64,000 nucleotides of DNA from Cobetia marina (GTDB lineage: Bacteria; Pseudomonadota; Gammaproteobacteria; Pseudomonadales; Halomonadaceae): positions 3,844,001-3,908,000 of the forward strand of contig NZ_CP017114.1 of assembly GCF_001720485.1 (NCBI RefSeq). Direction: 5' to 3'. Under the pieces are notes generated by a model. It saw nothing but the letters and a program-made list of their open reading frames with translations. It did not search any database and was not told the origin of the DNA. Position 1 is the first letter of the stretch. Each line of letters starts with the position of its first letter. A program made the translations under genes and the position numbers. Shown here piece by piece: positions 35,442 to 44,865 of this stretch.

Positions 35442-37847
35442 TCAATGATCGCCGGCAGGCAGGGCACCGTGCGCCTCGACGAGACGCCCTGCCGCCGCAC
35501 GACACCAGCGATCACGCGCCTTGCGCCCCACGATGCCCTGACGCTGGGCCCAGTCGATGAAGGCTGGTGCATCCTGGCCGGCCAGGGCCAGTGCGAGTCC
35601 GTGACGCGCGGCCTCATCCAGTCCGGATGAGCCGACGCACTGCTCATCTGGGGAGCCGTGGGCTTTCAGCGCGGCCTGCAGCCACGGCCGCACCAGGGCA
35701 AGACCTCCGCCACCGCGCCGATACCAGTCGAGTCGTTGCGGCCAGCCTTGAGCCGGTTGACAGCCCTGAGCCGGTTGACCGCCCAGGGCGAGCCGCGATG
35801 CCAGCACGTCAGGTAGCCCGGCCAGCTCATGCGCCAGCAGGCTCGGCAGCAGATGCTGAAAGTCCTGATGCAGCGCCTCGAGCAAGGTATCTCTCGGCGA
35901 GGCCTCGCCTGCGCCATCGCATGACTCCCCCGTCGCCTTGCCCATCATCACCGCATGCTCGCCACTGGCCGCATCCCGCTTGAGCCCCATGCGCAGTGGC
36001 ATGAAGCCCTGGGACAGCCAGAAGTCCACCAGTCCCGCCTCGGCCCCGAAACTGGTGCCGAGACGCGTGACACCCGCCAGCCGTGCCTGCTGCTCCAGCG
36101 CATTGAGCAAGCGCGCCCCCTGCCCACGCCGCCACAGTGCGGGATGTATCGCGATGCGCAGAATCCGCCACCAGCGCGTCTCGGCGGCCGCCTGATGTCC
36201 GGCATGCGCCGCCAGAGACTGCGCCAGCAGATGCCCGCGCGGCCGCCGCTGACCTCGCCAGATATCCTCTGCCAGCGGTGCAGGAAACCCGCCCTCCTCG
36301 ACGGCCGCCACGACGCCCAGCCATGCCGGCTTGCCACTGGCGGTCTCCTGATGGCGAATCGCCAGCAGCCTGAGCCCCGGGGTATCCAGCAGCTGCCGCA
36401 GGTCCGCCGGCGTGGTGCGGTAATGCGCCTGCACCAGCAGGCCGAACAGCGACTCCAGCATCGCTTCATCGCGTGCCAGAGCGTCCCGATCCAGCACGAC
36501 GACCTCACTGCCGGCCAGCCATTGCTCGACATCGCTGCGGTCCTCCATGACCGGCGCCAGCGTTGATGGCGGAGCCGAGAGCAACAACAGATCATCGATC
36601 AGCGCCTCCAGCGGATCACCGGACGCCCAGCGGACAGGCGTGGTCATCTCCAGCGCCTGCCAGCCGGGGCATTGACGCTCGAGATGCTGGCGGAAACGCA
36701 GCTGGAACCCTCGCCCGGTACCTTCATAGCCATGGACGGTGGTGGCGAAGGCGATGCGCGGAAAATGCGCCAGAGACGCCTTGAGCAACGGGGTGGGGAT
36801 GGCGGCTGCTTCATCGACGAACAAGCGCGGCAGTGGCCCCTCCGGGCAGGCAAGGCGGGCGGCGGCGATGGCGTCCGGCGCCAGGAAACGCAGCTCGCTC
36901 GCAACCTCCGCTCCATCAGCTGTCCGCCGGGCTTGCGCGGGGTGCACTGCCGGCACGCAAAGCCGAAAGGCATTGCCCTCGCGGCGCCCCCGCGGCAGCA
37001 GCGCTGCCAGACGCGCGAAGACCGCGGCCACCGCCGCCGGCCGTGGCGCCGTCAGCCAGACACTTTCCCCCGCTGCCAGACAGCGTGCCGCGGCGATGCC
37101 CAGCGCGGCACTCTTGCCGCGGCCACGATCGGCACTGATCACCACCGGCTGGTTCGGGCGGAGCGCCGCCAGCGCGGCCACCACCTCGGCCTGATCTGAC
37201 GTCAGGCAATCAGGGTCCGTGACCTCACCGACGCGGGTCGCTGCCTCCCCGGCGGGTGGCAGCGTCGGTAACGGTTCGCCCTGCGGCCAGTGCAGTACGC
37301 TGGCATCCGCCTGGAGGCGCCGTGCCAGCCGCGCCAGATAGCGCGCCGCAAGCTGCTCACGCGCGAATGGCCAGTGCGCCAGACGCGCGTAGTCGCCATC
37401 CGGCGCTGGCGCTGGCTCGGCGTCGGCCCAGGCGGCAGGCGTCACCAGCACCAGCAGTCCTCCCGCCATCAGAGTGCCGGCCACGGCCCCGAAGGCATCG
37501 GGATCAAGACCACTCTGCGGATGTGCGGCATCGAAGACGACCAATGCCTGCTCGCCGCCCAGCTGAGTGGCAGCCTTGGCCATCGCCAGCGAGCGCACGT
37601 GTGTCCCGCCCGGCGTCGTGATCGCCTCTCCGGCGCCCAGCCAAAGCGGAGCAGGCTCACGCGCTGGCCACAGATCACAGATCGCCAGCGCAGCAGCGCA
37701 GGGATCCCCGCCCGTGCCCTCTCCGCCGCTGATCCACAGACAGGCGCGCTGATGCCGCGCGAGCAGGCGCTCATGCAGTGTCCGGCACCAGGCATCGATG
37801 GCGGGAGGGTCCAATGGGGCGGGGTAACGTGAAGAAGTCGTCATCAT
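35442..37847 (-). CDS. tmcA: tRNA(Met) cytidine acetyltransferase
   Basis: Makes N4-acetylcytidine at position 34 of elongator tRNA-Met using acetyl-CoA and ATP. Domains in order: N-terminal DUF1726, RNA-helicase-like ATPase with Walker A ISADRGRGKSAA and LFVDEAAAIP, GNAT acetyltransferase domain (RIAIHPALWRRGQGARLL), and a C-terminal tRNA-binding part. Length (~800 aa) is above the 671-aa E. coli protein. The start is uncertain: two adjacent ATG codons at 37847/37844 begin a natural N-terminus, but neither has a clear ribosome site. Confidence 0.92.
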   Translation of the reverse strand: MMTTSSRYPAPLDPPAIDAWCRTLHERLLARHQRACLWISGGEGTGGDPCAAALAICDLWPAREPAPLWLGAGEAITTPGGTHVRSLAMAKAATQLGGEQALVVFDAAHPQSGLDPDAFGAVAGTLMAGGLLVLVTPAAWADAEPAPAPDGDYARLAHWPFAREQLAARYLARLARRLQADASVLHWPQGEPLPTLPPAGEAATRVGEVTDPDCLTSDQAEVVAALAALRPNQPVVISADRGRGKSAALGIAAARCLAAGESVWLTAPRPAAVAAVFARLAALLPRGRREGNAFRLCVPAVHPAQARRTADGAEVASELRFLAPDAIAAARLACPEGPLPRLFVDEAAAIPTPLLKASLAHFPRIAFATTVHGYEGTGRGFQLRFRQHLERQCPGWQALEMTTPVRWASGDPLEALIDDLLLLSAPPSTLAPVMEDRSDVEQWLAGSEVVVLDRDALARDEAMLESLFGLLVQAHYRTTPADLRQLLDTPGLRLLAIRHQETASGKPAWLGVVAAVEEGGFPAPLAEDIWRGQRRPRGHLLAQSLAAHAGHQAAAETRWWRILRIAIHPALWRRGQGARLLNALEQQARLAGVTRLGTSFGAEAGLVDFWLSQGFMPLRMGLKRDAASGEHAVMMGKATGESCDGAGEASPRDTLLEALHQDFQHLLPSLLAHELAGLPDVLASRLALGGQPAQGCQPAQGWPQRLDWYRRGGGGLALVRPWLQAALKAHGSPDEQCVGSSGLDEAARHGLALALAGQDAPAFIDWAQRQGIVGRKARDRWCRAAAGRLVEAHGALPAGDH

Positions 37848-38021
37848 GGCGCGCAGCATGCCGCATGGTGACGTGGCAGACCAGACATCGTGCTGGAATC
37901 CCCATGACGGGAGGCCAGGGGCCAGTCACGCCGGGCAGCCCTCTCTCTCAACGTCCTTTTATTTAAGTAATATCTCATATTTAAAAACACCCCGTTGCAA
38001 GATAGGCAACGCAGGCGGCGC

Positions 38022-38040
38022 AAGAATGAGAATGGTTATA
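38022..38040. promoter_or_regulatory. Fur-like box upstream of ftrABCD
   Basis: The 19-mer AAGAATGAGAATGGTTATA matches the GATAATGATAATCATTATC Fur consensus at 13 of 19 positions, 55 bp before the ftrA start. It is next to an AT-rich stretch (37965-37990) that may contain the promoter. Confidence 0.65.
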
Positions 38041-38095
38041 TTTATGCCTATCAGGATAATGAAGCTCCACTTCCCATTATTGCGAGCCATCCCCG

Positions 38096-38656
38096 ATGCC
38101 ACAGCGTCATTTCGTCACCACTACTCTGCCCCGCGCGCTCAAGCCTGCCCTGCTCGCCCTGAGCCTGGCGGCACCGTTCGTGGCGGGCCAGGCCTCGGCA
38201 CTGGAATACCCGATCGGCACTCCGGTCAAGGAAGGCGGCATGGAAATCGCGGCCGTCTATCTGCAGCCAGTGGTGATGGCCCCGGCAGGCAAGCTGCCGG
38301 CCAATCAGGCCGACATCCATCTGGAAGCCGATATCCACGCACTGATGGAAAACGACAACGGCTTCGCGCCGGGCGACTGGATTCCCTATCTGGGCATTCA
38401 CTACACCCTGACCAAGCAGGGCAGTGATACTCCGATCGAAGGCGATCTGGTACCGATGATCGCCAACGACGGCACCCACTATGGCAAGAACGTCAAGCTG
38501 GATGGCCCGGGCAAATACCACCTGACCTTCGACATCCAGCACCCGGACATGCCGCGTCACATCGACAAGGAAACCGGTGTCGCCGAGTGGCCGGACACCA
38601 TCACCACCGATTACGACTTCGTGTATGCCGGTGTCGGCAAGAAAGGCGGCTACTGA
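38096..38656 (+). CDS. ftrA: Periplasmic iron-binding protein, P19/FtrA type
   Basis: 186-aa periplasmic protein with a signal peptide ending near GQASA. The mature part is a P19/Tp34-type beta-sandwich (LEYPIGTPVKEGGMEIAAVYL, ADIHLEADIHALMENDNG, GTHYGKNVKL, HLTFDIQHPDMPRHID) with the His/Met/Glu metal ligands of this family. It binds ferrous iron (copper in vitro) for the Ftr importer. First of four genes in the FtrABCD order known from Bordetella and Brucella. The ribosome site is weak; no other start in frame fits. Confidence 0.9.
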   Translation: MPQRHFVTTTLPRALKPALLALSLAAPFVAGQASALEYPIGTPVKEGGMEIAAVYLQPVVMAPAGKLPANQADIHLEADIHALMENDNGFAPGDWIPYLGIHYTLTKQGSDTPIEGDLVPMIANDGTHYGKNVKLDGPGKYHLTFDIQHPDMPRHIDKETGVAEWPDTITTDYDFVYAGVGKKGGY

Positions 38657-38674
38657 GCACCAGCCTCTGCACGT

Positions 38675-38718
38675 GGCGGACATGACGGCGCCATCTCGTA
38701 TCCGCCGGCATGTCCGCC
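38675..38718 (+). other. Hairpin between ftrA and ftrB
   Basis: Outer stem GGCGGACATG / CATGTCCGCC (10 bp) with a further 4-bp inner match. With a 223-bp gap to ftrB it could stabilise or partly terminate the ftrA message so that the binding protein is made in excess. Confidence 0.5.
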
Positions 38719-38879
38719 CGCTGTCTCCAATGGCCGCCTGTGCTGAAAAGCGCTCGCGGCCATTGGTCGCTCTGCCGGCAACCCTCCATCCCCGGCACCT
38801 GGCGCCCGCGAGTGCCACGTCCGAATGACTCTCCCTCGTGCCTCTGCCGAGTGTCTACCCCACTATCCCGGAGCCCATC

Positions 38880-39254
38880 ATGCGCCTTCCTCGTCGTCGC
38901 TCTGCCCGGCAGTCCGTCGCTGCGCTGCTGCCGACCCTCGCTCTGCTGCTGGCGGTACTGCTGCCGCGCGTGACGCTGGCCAGCGACATGCCGTCCTATG
39001 ACCTGACGCTCACCAACGGCAAGCTCAGTCCCGAGGTGCTCAAGGTCAAGGCCGGCGAGAAATTCGTCATCCAGCTGCACAACGCGGGCAACACGCCCGC
39101 CGAATTCGAGAGCAATTCGCTGCGCAAGGAGAAGGTGCTGGCCCCGGGCGTGAAATCCTTCGTGGTGATCCACCCCTTGCGTGCCGGCAGCTACGACTAC
39201 TTCGATGACTTCCACCTGCCGGATGCCCGCGGCAAGGTCGTCGCAGAAGACTGA
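38880..39254 (+). CDS. ftrB: Periplasmic cupredoxin-domain protein FtrB
   Basis: 124-aa exported protein with a single cupredoxin domain (YDLTLTNGKLSPEVLKVKAGEKFVIQLHNAG... SYDYFDDFHLPDARG). In Bordetella FtrB is proposed to act as the ferroxidase that oxidises Fe2+ before the permease. The start MRLPRRR has GGAG 6 bases upstream; an in-frame start 14 codons earlier would spoil the signal peptide. Confidence 0.88.
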   Translation: MRLPRRRSARQSVAALLPTLALLLAVLLPRVTLASDMPSYDLTLTNGKLSPEVLKVKAGEKFVIQLHNAGNTPAEFESNSLRKEKVLAPGVKSFVVIHPLRAGSYDYFDDFHLPDARGKVVAED

Positions 39255-39377
39255 GGCACAGGCACATGTCCGCCGTCACTCGTCTCGTCCCCTGCCGCGC
39301 CTGCCATCTCTTCCCTGTCAGGGCACGAACGGCATTGCCGATTCCTCACCCTGCCCGCTGTCCCCGAGAGTCCCGCC

Positions 39378-40238
39378 ATGTTTGATCAGGTTCTGTTTAT
39401 CGTCTGGCGCGAAAGCGTCGAAGCCATTCTCGTCATCGGCATCATGCATGCCTGGCTGGTGCAGTCGGGCACGCGCGCCGGGCTGCGCTACCTGTGGGGT
39501 GGGGTCGTTGCCGGGCTGGTGCTGGCCGGGCTGATGGGCGCGGCCCTGATGGGCGCCAACACCTGGCTGACCGGCACCGCCCAGGAAGTCTTCCAGGCGG
39601 CGCTGGTACTGATCGCCTGCCTGCTGATCACCCAGATGGTGCTCTGGATGCGGACCAAGGGCCGGACTCTCAAGACAGAACTCGAGAGCGGCCTGGCCGA
39701 GGCCGTCTCCTCCGGCAGCTACTGGGGGGTCGCGGTACTGGTCGCCATCGCCGTGGCACGTGAAGGTGCGGAAACCGTCGTCTTCCTCTACGGCATGGGC
39801 GCCGCCAGCCTGCAGTCCGGTGGCATCGGCAGCTTCTCTCTCGCGGCCTTCATCGGTTTCGCGCTGGCAGTGGCGACCTTCATGGCCCTGCAGCTGGGTT
39901 CGCGCCTGTTCTCCTGGAAGCTGTTCTTCCGTGTCACGGAAGTCCTGCTGCTGCTGCTGGCCGCGTCATTGTTGATGTCAGGGCTTGAGCAGCTCATCGG
40001 CCTGGGCTATCTGCCGGCCGGTCTCGACCCGCTGTGGGATTCCAGCTGGCTGCTCGATGATGGCAGCGGTCTCGGTGGCCTGCTGGCGACCTTCGCCGGC
40101 TATCGCGCCTGGCCCGCCACCACCATGGTGCTGGGCTATGCCCTCTACTGGGTCATCGTCATCACTCTGATGAAGCGCCAGCGCAAGGTGGAGCGCAAGG
40201 ATCAGCGCAAGCAGCTCACCGCCCGCGCGCGCAGCTGA
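39378..40238 (+). CDS. ftrC: FTR1-family iron permease
   Basis: 286-aa inner-membrane permease with seven helices and the two iron-transport REXXE motifs, RESVE at residues 11-15 and REGAE in the second repeat (AVAREGAETVVFLYG). It moves iron delivered by FtrA and oxidised by FtrB. The C-terminus is basic and cytosolic. Third gene of ftrABCD. Confidence 0.93.
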   Translation: MFDQVLFIVWRESVEAILVIGIMHAWLVQSGTRAGLRYLWGGVVAGLVLAGLMGAALMGANTWLTGTAQEVFQAALVLIACLLITQMVLWMRTKGRTLKTELESGLAEAVSSGSYWGVAVLVAIAVAREGAETVVFLYGMGAASLQSGGIGSFSLAAFIGFALAVATFMALQLGSRLFSWKLFFRVTEVLLLLLAASLLMSGLEQLIGLGYLPAGLDPLWDSSWLLDDGSGLGGLLATFAGYRAWPATTMVLGYALYWVIVITLMKRQRKVERKDQRKQLTARARS

Positions 40239-40281
40239 TGCCCGTCCCGCGCACTGCCCAGTGAGAGAAGAGGAAGCGTTC

Positions 40282-41808
40282 ATGGCCCATTGCAGTACAC
40301 ACTCCGCACGCCCCGACGCACGGGCGGACATCATCGCCAGTGACGCCGGAGCCGGCGCCTCCCGAGCCACGCGTATCGCGCGTTTCGGCCAGGCGATGCA
40401 ACAGCGGCGCGGCCTGATCCAGCTGATCCAGTGGCTGGTGGTGGGCATCTACGCCTTCCTGCTGGTGGTGCCGGCATTGCTGCCGCTGCCCGACTATCAG
40501 GCGCACATCCTCACCAATCTGACGGTGTTCGCCGAATTCGTGTTCTGGGGGCTGTGGTGGCCCTTCGTGCTGATCAGCATGGTGCTGATGGGCCGGGTGT
40601 GGTGCGGGGTCTTCTGCCCCGAGGGTACCCTGACGGAGGCCGCCAGCCGCATCGGGCTCGGCCGGCCGATTCCGGGCTGGATGCGCTGGGGAGGCTGGCC
40701 CTTCGTGGCCTTCCTGGGCACCACGCTCTACGGTCAGCTGGCCAGCGTCTATCAGTACCCGCTGGGCGCGCTGGTGGTACTGGGCGGCTCGACGGTGGCG
40801 GCGATCGTGGTCGGGCTGATCTACGGCAAGGGCACACGTGTCTGGTGCCGTCAGCTATGCCCGGTGAATGGCGTCTTCAATCTGCTGGCGCGCCTCTCGC
40901 CGACCCACTTCCGTACCGACCAGGCGCGCTGGAACGCCCACAACCGCGCCGTGCGCCAAGGCAATGCCGTGCGTACGCATGCGCCTGACTGCGCGCCATT
41001 GATTCCGCTCAAGCAGCTCGACAGTGCCGGCGACTGCCATGTCTGCGGGCGCTGCAGTGGCTACAAGGACGCGATGCAGCTGGAATGGCGGTCGCCGGGC
41101 GTGGAGCTGGTCGAACCGCCGCAGCCGGTGCGTTTCACCCACTACTCGGTGCTGGTGTTCGGCCTGCTCGGCATCGCCATCGGCGCCTTCAGCTGGAGCG
41201 CCAGCCCGTGGTTCGTCGCGCTCAAGCAGCAGCTGGCCGTCTGGCTGATCGAGCATGACCTGATGTGGCCGCTGACCACCACCCTGCCCACCTGGATCCT
41301 GACCAACTATCCCGAGCACAACGATGTCTTCAATCTGCTCGATGGCAGTCTGATCACGCTGTGGATCGTGGTGGGCGGCGGTCTGCTGGGCGCACTCACC
41401 AGCCTGCCGCTCTTGCTTGGCAACTGGCTGATGGGGGGCAAGGCGACGCTGTCACGCCTGTGGCATCTCTCGCTGAGCCTGATTCCGCTGGGCGGGCTCG
41501 GCGTGTTCCTCGGCCTCTCCGCCACCACCATGACGCTGCTGCGCGGTGACGGCATCAACCTCACCTGGGCCAATGATCTTCGCGCCGTGCTGCTGGCACT
41601 GGCCTGCCTGTGGGGCCTGCGACTGGCCTGGCGCATTACTGGCGAGCAGTACAACGGCGAGCAGCACAACGGCGAGCAGCGCAACGGCGAGCAGCGCAAC
41701 GGTGGACGGCTCGCCGGCAACGCCGCGCGACTGGTCGGCACGACAAGCGTCGCACTGGCCTGCCTGCCCGCGCTGGGGGTCTGGTACCTGATGTTCTGGG
41801 GCTGGTGA
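40282..41808 (+). CDS. ftrD: Membrane polyferredoxin FtrD
   Basis: 508-aa membrane ferredoxin of the NapH/FtrD type. Several helices carry 4Fe-4S Cys motifs at CGVFCPEGT and CRQLCPVNG and an additional CHVCGRC further on. It is thought to recycle electrons released by iron oxidation at FtrB. The ATG chosen has AGAGGA 7 bases upstream; a GTG seven codons earlier is possible. A four-unit NGEQ(H/R) repeat encoded by 15-bp tandem DNA lies in a hydrophilic loop before the last helix. Confidence 0.88.
   Translation: MAHCSTHSARPDARADIIASDAGAGASRATRIARFGQAMQQRRGLIQLIQWLVVGIYAFLLVVPALLPLPDYQAHILTNLTVFAEFVFWGLWWPFVLISMVLMGRVWCGVFCPEGTLTEAASRIGLGRPIPGWMRWGGWPFVAFLGTTLYGQLASVYQYPLGALVVLGGSTVAAIVVGLIYGKGTRVWCRQLCPVNGVFNLLARLSPTHFRTDQARWNAHNRAVRQGNAVRTHAPDCAPLIPLKQLDSAGDCHVCGRCSGYKDAMQLEWRSPGVELVEPPQPVRFTHYSVLVFGLLGIAIGAFSWSASPWFVALKQQLAVWLIEHDLMWPLTTTLPTWILTNYPEHNDVFNLLDGSLITLWIVVGGGLLGALTSLPLLLGNWLMGGKATLSRLWHLSLSLIPLGGLGVFLGLSATTMTLLRGDGINLTWANDLRAVLLALACLWGLRLAWRITGEQYNGEQHNGEQRNGEQRNGGRLAGNAARLVGTTSVALACLPALGVWYLMFWGW
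41641..41700. repeat. Four 15-bp tandem repeats in ftrD
   Basis: Four in-frame units of GGCGAGCAGCGCAAC (two identical, two with one or two changes) encoding GEQxN. They lie in a loop between the last two helices of FtrD. Confidence 0.95.
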
Positions 41809-41830
41809 GACGCTGTCACCCGAAGGCTGA

Positions 41831-41867
41831 AACGACAAGACCCGCCATCAAGGCGGGTCTTGTCGTT
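41831..41867. terminator. Bidirectional terminator ftrD / emrB-like
   Basis: Perfect 16-bp stem AACGACAAGACCCGCC / GGCGGGTCTTGTCGTT, 5-base loop, between convergent operons. Confidence 0.94.
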
Positions 41868-41891
41868 GGCCGGGGCGGCTGTGACGCCACG

Positions 41892-43472
41892 CTAGTGAGC
41901 GCCGCCTTCGTCACTGCCCTCGCTCTCCGGGCGACGGAAGGCGATCACCACGACACTGCCCACCACATAGACCGCGCCCAGCCACAGGAAGATATTGTCG
42001 AAGGCCAGCACCTCGGCCTGAAGACTGATGCGCTGCGCGATCATCGCGACGCCCGCCTGCCAGGGGTCGGTCAGGCCCGAGAAGGTCACCTGATAGCTGG
42101 CCAGCTGGTCGATCACCACCTGGCGGCTCTGGTCGATGGAGCCGATCAGCTGGTTCCAGTGGTAGTCCTCCCGCCAGTCGCGCACGGTATCGATCAGCGC
42201 CAGACCCACCGCGCCGCCCAGGTTGCGCATCACGTTGAACAGGCCACTGCCGTTGCCCAGTTCGTGGGGTGCCAGTCGTCCCATCGCCAGGCGTGACACC
42301 GACAGCAGCACCAGAATCTGGCCCACGCCACGGATGACCTGCGGCCAGAAGAACTCGTTGTAGCCCGAGCCCGACGTCAGATGGGCATTCATGCCGGTGC
42401 CGACACCGGTCAGCACCAGACCGATGAACATCATCAGGCGCAGATCGATGAGATCGGAGAGCTTGCCCGACAGCGGTGCCATCAGGAACATCGCCACGCC
42501 CGCCACGAACATCACCTCGCCGATCTGCAGGCTCGAGAAGCCACGCACGCTGCCGAGGAACAGCGGCACCAGATAGACCAGCCCGTAGAGCACCACGCCC
42601 AGCCAGAAGCCGACCAGCGCGCCGAGCGCGAAGTTGCGATTCTTGAACACGCGCAGATCCACGATGGGGTTGTCAGCACTCAGCACGCGCCAGAAGAAGC
42701 CCACGCAGCTCAGCGCACAGACGATGGCCCACAGCAGGATGGGGGTGCTGGCGAACCAGTCATCTCCCGGCCCCTCCTCCAGCACGTATTCGAGGCTGCC
42801 GAGAAACACCGCCATCAACGACAGTCCCAGCGTGTCCAGACGCTTGAGCAGTCCGCGATCACCGCTGTCGATCTCCAGATTGCGCCACACCAGACTGGCC
42901 ACGAGGATGCCCGGCAGCAGATTGGCCAGAAACAGCCAGTGCCAGCTGAAATACTCGGTCAGATAGCCACCGACGGTGGGACCGATGGACGGCGCCATGG
43001 TCGCCACCAGGCCGATCACCGCCTGAATGGTGCCCATCTTGCGTCGCGGGAAGATCGAGAAGCTCACGGCCTGGGTCAGCGGAATCATCGCCCCGCCCAT
43101 GAAGCCCTGGACCGCACGCAGCACGATCAGCGCCTCAAGCGAGGTGGACAATGCACAGCCCAGACTCGCCAGCGTGAACCCCAGCGCCGAGACGGTCAGT
43201 ACCACGCGGGTCGAGAAGATGCGCGCCAGCATGCCCGAGAGCGGAATCATCACGATCTCGGCGATCAGATAGCTGGTCTGGATCCAGGAGACCTGCTCGG
43301 GACTGGCCGCCAGGCCCGCCTGGATCTCATTGAGCGAGCTGGCGACGATCTGGATATCCAGGATCGCCATGAACATGCCGAACACCGCCGCGATGAAGCC
43401 GATCTGCTGACGGCGCGACGGCATGTCACTGGCAGCACCAGCCGGGGCTGCGGTTGCCTCGGCCATGCTCAC
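41892..43472 (-). CDS. emrB: DHA2-family drug efflux permease, EmrB type
   Basis: Proton-driven multidrug exporter of the major facilitator superfamily, 526 aa and 14 predicted helices. Early motifs FGMFMAILDIQIVASSLNEI and SWIQTSYLIAEIV fit EmrB; GFMGGAMIPL and GPTVGGYL are DHA2 motifs. It pairs with the membrane-fusion protein encoded upstream (4-bp overlap) and needs an outer-membrane TolC that is not in this window. The drug range is unknown. Confidence 0.92.
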   Translation of the reverse strand: MSMAEATAAPAGAASDMPSRRQQIGFIAAVFGMFMAILDIQIVASSLNEIQAGLAASPEQVSWIQTSYLIAEIVMIPLSGMLARIFSTRVVLTVSALGFTLASLGCALSTSLEALIVLRAVQGFMGGAMIPLTQAVSFSIFPRRKMGTIQAVIGLVATMAPSIGPTVGGYLTEYFSWHWLFLANLLPGILVASLVWRNLEIDSGDRGLLKRLDTLGLSLMAVFLGSLEYVLEEGPGDDWFASTPILLWAIVCALSCVGFFWRVLSADNPIVDLRVFKNRNFALGALVGFWLGVVLYGLVYLVPLFLGSVRGFSSLQIGEVMFVAGVAMFLMAPLSGKLSDLIDLRLMMFIGLVLTGVGTGMNAHLTSGSGYNEFFWPQVIRGVGQILVLLSVSRLAMGRLAPHELGNGSGLFNVMRNLGGAVGLALIDTVRDWREDYHWNQLIGSIDQSRQVVIDQLASYQVTFSGLTDPWQAGVAMIAQRISLQAEVLAFDNIFLWLGAVYVVGSVVVIAFRRPESEGSDEGGAH

Positions 43473-44632
43473 TGCGCTCCGTGTTCGGCGGTGGCCGCGA
43501 CATCGGAGGCGGCCTGCACGCTATCAGGTGCCATGACTGGCGCGGTGACAGCCGCAGTGACAGGCGCGGTGACACTGGCCGCATAGGTGCCGGTCTCCGG
43601 CAGCTCACGGGTGTCGATGGACGGCACGACCGACAGCCCCGCCCGCAGGCGTGGCAATGCCGCCTCCGGGCCGGTCAGGCGGATACGCACCGGCACGCGC
43701 TGGACGATCTTGTTGAAGTTGCCGGTGGCATTGTCCGTCGGCAGCAGGCTGAACTCGGTGCCGGTCGCCGGCGCGAGGCTGTCCACCACCCCCTCGAATT
43801 CGATGTCCGGGTAGGCATCCACCTCAAGGTGGACCGGCTGCCCGACTCGCATGCGCTCGGTCTGGGTTTCCTTGTAGTTGGCCACCACGTAGGCGCTTTC
43901 CACCGGCACCAGCTGCATCAGGGTCAGCGAGGCGCTGGCCATGGTGCCGACCTCGACACTGCGATTGCCGACCACGCCGTTCTGGGGCGCACGAATCGAG
44001 GTCTTCTCCAGCTGGTGGCGCGCGTAGGCGAGATCCGCCGCCGCTGACACCACTTCGGCACGGGCCGAGTCCAGCTGTGCCTTGTAGACCTCGAGTTGCT
44101 GACGCGCGGAGACCAGCGACGCCTGCTGCTGCGCCACGCTGGCCTCGGCGGTGCGCAGGGTCACCTGGTCATCTTCAAGGGACTGCCGCGAGGCATAGCT
44201 GCGGCTCTCCAGACTTCTTGAGCGCTTGAGATGCAGCGCGGCCTGATCGCGCTCGGCCTTGGCCGAGGCCAGGGCCGCCTTGGCCTCATCGATCTTCGCG
44301 CTCTGCAGATCCAGCTGACGCTCGGCCTGGACTTCCCCGGTGCGCGCCTTGTCGAGTGCGGCGCTCGCCTGATCCAGGTTGGCCCTGGCATCCCCATCGT
44401 CCAGCTGAACCAGCAACTGCCCTTTCTTCACCGGCTGGTTGTCATGCACCAGCATGCGCGTCACGCGCGCGGTGATCTCGGAACGTACCGGCACGCTGTC
44501 GGTCCGCACATAGGCATTGTCAGTCTCCTGCATGAAGCGCCCGACCTGCCACCACTCGACTCCCATCACGCCACCCGCGATCACGCCCGCCACCACGAGG
44601 AGCGCCACTGCGCCCTTGCCTGCCTTGTTCAT
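43469..44632 (-). CDS. emrA: HlyD/EmrA-family membrane fusion protein
   Basis: 387-aa periplasmic adaptor anchored by one N-terminal helix (VALLVVAGVIAGGVMGVEWW). The biotinyl-lipoyl half-motifs (ITARVTRMLVHDNQPVKKGQLLVQLDD; VGNRSVEVGTMASASLTLMQLVP) flank a ~110-residue coiled-coil hairpin. The Ala/Val/Pro-rich C-terminal tail (YAASVTAPVTAAVTAPVMAP) is a repeat of little sequence constraint. First gene of the emrAB pair, divergent from a TetR regulator. Confidence 0.9.
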   Translation of the reverse strand: MNKAGKGAVALLVVAGVIAGGVMGVEWWQVGRFMQETDNAYVRTDSVPVRSEITARVTRMLVHDNQPVKKGQLLVQLDDGDARANLDQASAALDKARTGEVQAERQLDLQSAKIDEAKAALASAKAERDQAALHLKRSRSLESRSYASRQSLEDDQVTLRTAEASVAQQQASLVSARQQLEVYKAQLDSARAEVVSAAADLAYARHQLEKTSIRAPQNGVVGNRSVEVGTMASASLTLMQLVPVESAYVVANYKETQTERMRVGQPVHLEVDAYPDIEFEGVVDSLAPATGTEFSLLPTDNATGNFNKIVQRVPVRIRLTGPEAALPRLRAGLSVVPSIDTRELPETGTYAASVTAPVTAAVTAPVMAPDSVQAASDVAATAEHGAQ

Positions 44633-44743
44633 ACGGCGACTCTCTGTTGCTGCCTGTCAGTGACAGGCAGGGAAACCGTCTGACGGTGGCCGGCCTCGAT
44701 GACGCAACGCCTGCGCTCGGGACTGCCATCTTGCACCGCCACT

Positions 44744-44765
44744 AAGTGTAATGAATACTACACTT
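44744..44765. promoter_or_regulatory. Candidate TetR operator between emrA and the regulator gene
   Basis: Perfect 7-bp inverted repeat AAGTGTA-N8-TACACTT in the AT-rich part of the divergent emrA/tetR region. Size and symmetry fit a TetR-dimer site controlling both directions. Confidence 0.7.
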
Positions 44766-44865
44766 CATTGAGCCACCCCCGACAGCGTCAACCGACAGCG
44801 TGCCTCGTTCGCAATATCGCAACCCTGACGGCGTCAGTCGGCCCCTTTCACCAGAGGACACAGAC

